From: Nemertoderma westbladi
Taxonomy: Eukaryota; Xenacoelomorpha; Nemertodermatida; Nemertodermatidae
NCBI GenBank assembly: GCA_032718475.1
Contig: JAUCBJ010006887.1
Coordinates: 1 to 62,000 of the forward strand
Length of the DNA stretch: 62,000 nucleotides
Reading direction: 5' to 3'
Shown here: positions 59,520 through 62,000 of the stretch, piece by piece
Layout: each line of letters starts with the position of its first letter
Position numbering within the stretch: position 1 is the first letter of the stretch
Notes under the pieces: generated by a model
Seen by the model: the letters and a program-made list of their open reading frames with translations, nothing else
The model's database searches: none
What the model was told of the DNA's origin: nothing
Position numbers and translations under genes: made by a program

Positions 59520-61982
59520 TTAACTAGGGCGATTCTTCCAACAGGCACTCTCCCACTGCTGATCTTGTAGGTCCTGTAGAATTCGCCGCACTCTCTTCGC
59601 CAATTCCATCTCACCAGGAATTGGTTCTCCCTCTTCTGCCACTCTGAAATCGGGTCTCTCCGCCCCCTTCTTAACTATCTCGCCCTCTGGCGTCAAAATG
59701 CCACCTCCCTCCTTGTTGTCTCCCGCCGGCAGAATGAATAGAAAGTGAAAGAACAGGCAAAACAGAAGGTAGAATAATAGTCCTATCCCTTTCCATCCTG
59801 CCTTCCTTCTCGACTTCCCCCTTGTCGGTATGCCTCCAAACCGGACCTGCGTCTCTTCCGGACACTCCTCTGGACACTCCCCCGGAGTGTTGTCCTCCGG
59901 ACACCTCGCCATCCGCTCCGCTCCATCTCCATACCGATGCTTGCTGGGAAACCTACTCTCCTCTGCCCACTTTCTTACTGTCACCTCCCTATCTGGATCT
60001 ACTATCTCCTGTTTCTCCTCTTCGTCCTCTGCGCCTGCGGTGCCTGGTAACATGCACCCTGATGTCTCTGTCACACTGCATGGGATCTTAGTTTTAACTG
60101 GGCCGCTAAGCGTCCATCCGAACGGCGTGAGGATCGCCGTCGGATCCCGCTGCCTGTCTTCGCCGAAGACCGTCTTCATCCTCTCATGGGCCGTCGGGCA
60201 GTCCATTCCTACTATAATGGACACCTTCCTAACGTCCACCTTTGGTATTGAGAAATCGATACCGTCCAGGAATCTATACTGCTCGACCTCAGTGTTGGTT
60301 GGTCGCCTGGCGTTGATGTTTATCGATTCGATGACGTGGATGGGGTCGATCGTCGCCCCATAGCCGCATCCCGGTGCAATCGCTGCTATCCTGCACCGCC
60401 CCGTCCTCGTCTCCAGGACCTCATCTTTACTCGAGACGGTAGTCACCGCCATTCTATTCGGCCTTGTCTTTAGCCCTATCTCTTCGGCCACCCAGTTCTC
60501 CACCAGCGTGAAGGCTGCTCCGCTGTCGACCAGCATTAATGTCGTTACTGATCGACCGCCCTCTCCTGATATCTTTACTGGTACTACCCCGAGTAGTACT
60601 TTTCTCTTCTTCTCCTCTTCTGTCGTGCTTGTGGCCATTGCCTGGCCTCCAGTCTCGGACTCTCTGACTGCTGTTTCTCTACACTCTCCGGACCTGTGTC
60701 CTTCTACCACACATCGATGACATAGTCCGTTTGCGTCTGTGTAGGCTATACGATCTTGTTTGGGCAACGCTTGCCAGTGCTTACAACTCCTGGTCTTATG
60801 TGTTCCGTCCCGGTGTAATTGACATTCGAATCCTGGATTATAGCGTTCCCTGTATAGTCCCTCACGTATCGCGCGTAGGTTTATATGTACCGATTTAGTG
60901 TTTTGGTTGTCTGTATTCGGCCTACTGGGTACATTGGGATTATGTTTATTTATGGTGTTATTTTCTTTCTGTCCCTGCCACGGTGTGGCCCTGCTACCAG
61001 CTAACTGTGGACTAGCAGTCCCCTGTGTGGCCGCATGTGGTAGTGATTGTCCTACTCTCGAGAATGGATCTGCAGGATCGTGTTCGGGTTTATGGCTTGT
61101 CCCCAAACTATCCTCGCTATAGACTGGGTCTGTTATTAATTCGGCTTCATAGTTCAAGAAGCTCGACATCTCTTCTAGGCCCGGTTCCACACCCTTCTCT
61201 TCCCGTGTGGAGAAAGCGATTTTCCTCCACTTCCTTCGTAACCAGATCGGCAGTGCCTGCGCTATCGTGGTGATGTTGTTAGACGCGTTGAGTTCGTATG
61301 GTGCGTCCAACGTCTTTAACACGATCAGCGCCTTTTCAACTTTGTTAGCAAACGTCTTAATGCTAACGGGATTATCCTGTAGGCCACCCGTTGTTATGCC
61401 TCTCAGGGTTTGCCTGATGATCTTGGCTGGGTGCCCGTATTCCCTGTCCAGTGCCCGCCATGCTGTCGTGAAGCCCCCTTCTATACCCTGGTATTGCCTC
61501 ACGATGTCGTATGCTGGGCCTCCCGTGTATACTTGCAGATACTTTAGGCACTCCGCCTGCGTCAAATTTTTTGTTAGTATCTCGTTGCTATACATGCGCC
61601 GAAACTGAAGATATTCTTCCGGCCTACTCCCATCGAATTTGAATGGTTCCACGGGTGGTAACTCGATCCTTGTTTTTAACGCATCGATTAACGTGGCCAT
61701 CCCCACTGCTTGCGCCTCTAATGGGTTCGATGGGTGTTGCATGGTTTCCCTTGCTTGGTGCGGTCCACCCGTTCTATTCTCTGCTCTCCTCTGACTTGGG
61801 TATATCATTGGGGGTAGCGGCCCCCTCCATATTTCTGTGTCACACGATTTGTTTTCGTCCAAGGGATTCGTTCTCGCTTCTATCGGGGTATATTGTTGAT
61901 ATTGCGATGGGGGAATGTCACCCTGCCCCCCCCCCACCAATATGTTTGGTACTGGGGTTGATGTTAATATATTGGGGCCCAT
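59520..61982 (-). CDS. BEL/Pao-type Gag-protease polyprotein without polymerase (820 codons in window)
   Basis: This is the structural and protease polyprotein of a BEL/Pao retroelement. Residues 1-90 are unrecognised. About 104-300 resemble the retroviral-like Gag region found in this family (DUF1759 type; LPPVEPFKFDGSRPEEYLQF, then YLQVYTGGPA). A CX2CX4HX4C zinc knuckle lies at C421/C424/H429/C434, preceded by a Cys/His group at 387-400. The aspartic protease (DUF1758/A17-like) has its catalytic D486-S-G and the IIVGMD motif at 589-594. FGWTLSGPV at 621-629 normally leads into the reverse transcriptase. Here the frame instead enters an unknown tail (630-820): acidic, Pro/Cys-rich (CPEE repeated), with a hydrophobic segment at about 734-751 and a charged C-terminus. 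Complete family members are usually well over twice this length. The frame stays open upstream of the ATG at 61982 to the window edge, so the true start may be further right. The Gag and protease calls are firm; the tail function is unknown. Confidence 0.85.
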   Translation of the reverse strand: MGPNILTSTPVPNILVGGGQGDIPPSQYQQYTPIEARTNPLDENKSCDTEIWRGPLPPMIYPSQRRAENRTGGPHQARETMQHPSNPLEAQAVGMATLIDALKTRIELPPVEPFKFDGSRPEEYLQFRRMYSNEILTKNLTQAECLKYLQVYTGGPAYDIVRQYQGIEGGFTTAWRALDREYGHPAKIIRQTLRGITTGGLQDNPVSIKTFANKVEKALIVLKTLDAPYELNASNNITTIAQALPIWLRRKWRKIAFSTREEKGVEPGLEEMSSFLNYEAELITDPVYSEDSLGTSHKPEHDPADPFSRVGQSLPHAATQGTASPQLAGSRATPWQGQKENNTINKHNPNVPSRPNTDNQNTKSVHINLRAIREGLYRERYNPGFECQLHRDGTHKTRSCKHWQALPKQDRIAYTDANGLCHRCVVEGHRSGECRETAVRESETGGQAMATSTTEEEKKRKVLLGVVPVKISGEGGRSVTTLMLVDSGAAFTLVENWVAEEIGLKTRPNRMAVTTVSSKDEVLETRTGRCRIAAIAPGCGYGATIDPIHVIESININARRPTNTEVEQYRFLDGIDFSIPKVDVRKVSIIVGMDCPTAHERMKTVFGEDRQRDPTAILTPFGWTLSGPVKTKIPCSVTETSGCMLPGTAGAEDEEEKQEIVDPDREVTVRKWAEESRFPSKHRYGDGAERMARCPEDNTPGECPEECPEETQVRFGGIPTRGKSRRKAGWKGIGLLFYLLFCLFFHFLFILPAGDNKEGGGILTPEGEIVKKGAERPDFRVAEEGEPIPGEMELAKRVRRILQDLQDQQWESACWKNRPS

Positions 61983-62000
61983 GCATTTATCCGCAATAAT

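Larger units (their letters stand above)
58093..62000 (-). mobile_element. BEL/Pao-like LTR retroelement inserted into the satellite (5' end outside window)
   Basis: Read on the - strand, the region holds a gag-protease ORF (61982 to 59520), a polypurine tract (59490-59478) and a probable 3' LTR (59477 to 58093) that ends in CCCGTCACA at the satellite. The array is cut inside a B module (GAGCGGGCT, then the element), as expected of a transposon insertion. The family assignment rests on the Gag region, the CCHC knuckle, a DSG aspartic protease and the FGWTLSGPV motif, all typical of BEL/Pao. No reverse transcriptase, RNase H or integrase is present between protease and LTR, so the copy is pol-deficient. 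The 5' LTR and primer-binding site must lie beyond 62000. Confidence 0.8.

Noticed and set aside
58093-59520. Hidden polymerase remnant between the protease ORF and the array
   Set aside because: I looked in the - strand frames for a YxDD catalytic motif and integrase zinc/DDE signatures and saw none; the DNA is low-complexity and LTR-like.
59423-59904. Two short - strand ORFs (63 and 77 codons) near the end of gag-protease
   Set aside because: They are alternative frames of the same strand overlapping the polyprotein tail; neither contains a reverse transcriptase, RNase H or integrase motif that would argue for a frameshifted pol.
59822-61999. Several + strand ORFs of 70-177 codons
   Set aside because: They lie wholly opposite the gag-protease frame, show no family features and are shadows of its codon pattern.

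Overview
This window looks like eukaryotic, probably invertebrate animal, nuclear DNA. It holds a non-LTR retrotransposon of the kind common in sponges, cnidarians and other invertebrates, and a BEL/Pao-type LTR retroelement. Both families are typical of animal genomes. I cannot name the species. There is no bacterial gene organisation, and I recognise no host protein-coding gene, tRNA, rRNA or CRISPR array.

Layout. (1) Positions 1-712 are the 3' end of a LINE-like element on the + strand: the C-terminal part of its reverse-transcriptase ORF, a short 3' UTR, and a tetranucleotide (ACTG)n tail. The 3' UTR contains three copies of the same 24-bp unit that builds the large array further right, but in the opposite orientation. 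(2) Positions 713-1736 are AT-rich, apparently non-coding DNA with one strong G/C hairpin. (3) Positions 1737-58092, about 56 kb or 90% of the window, are one uninterrupted, single-orientation satellite array. It is made from two interchangeable modules: A (24 bp, containing CTGCAG and ATTTTTACAGTAAGT) and B (28 bp, containing the palindromic CCCGCTGTCGAGCGGG and CTCCTAAAGT). A common B variant, B', is 27 bp. A and B follow each other in an irregular order (AB = 52 bp, AAB = 76 bp, and so on). Runs of up to 18 A modules, local higher-order repeats (100 bp, 152 bp) and block duplications marked by shared private mutations (381, 849, about 1044 bp) all occur. (4) Positions 58093-62000 are a BEL/Pao-like element on the - strand that interrupts a B module. 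From right to left it has an 820-codon gag-protease ORF (open to the window edge), a polypurine tract, and a probable LTR ending at the array.

How the parts relate. The satellite seems to be evolving by unequal exchange and block duplication: variants are regional and private variants travel together. Most of the recurrent variants are CpG transitions, which suggests the array has been CpG-methylated. The inverted 24-bp units inside the LINE 3' UTR suggest that the satellite may have been seeded from a retrotransposon tail, or that the LINE landed in or captured satellite DNA. The BEL/Pao element is a later insertion, so array DNA is predicted to resume beyond the right edge of the element. 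That element lacks any visible reverse transcriptase, RNase H or integrase between its protease and the 3' LTR. Its polyprotein instead ends in an unrecognised tail with a hydrophobic segment, so it is either a pol-deleted copy or a non-autonomous gag-pro family.

All repeat counts and spacings were read by eye. They are exact where coordinates are given and estimates where so stated.
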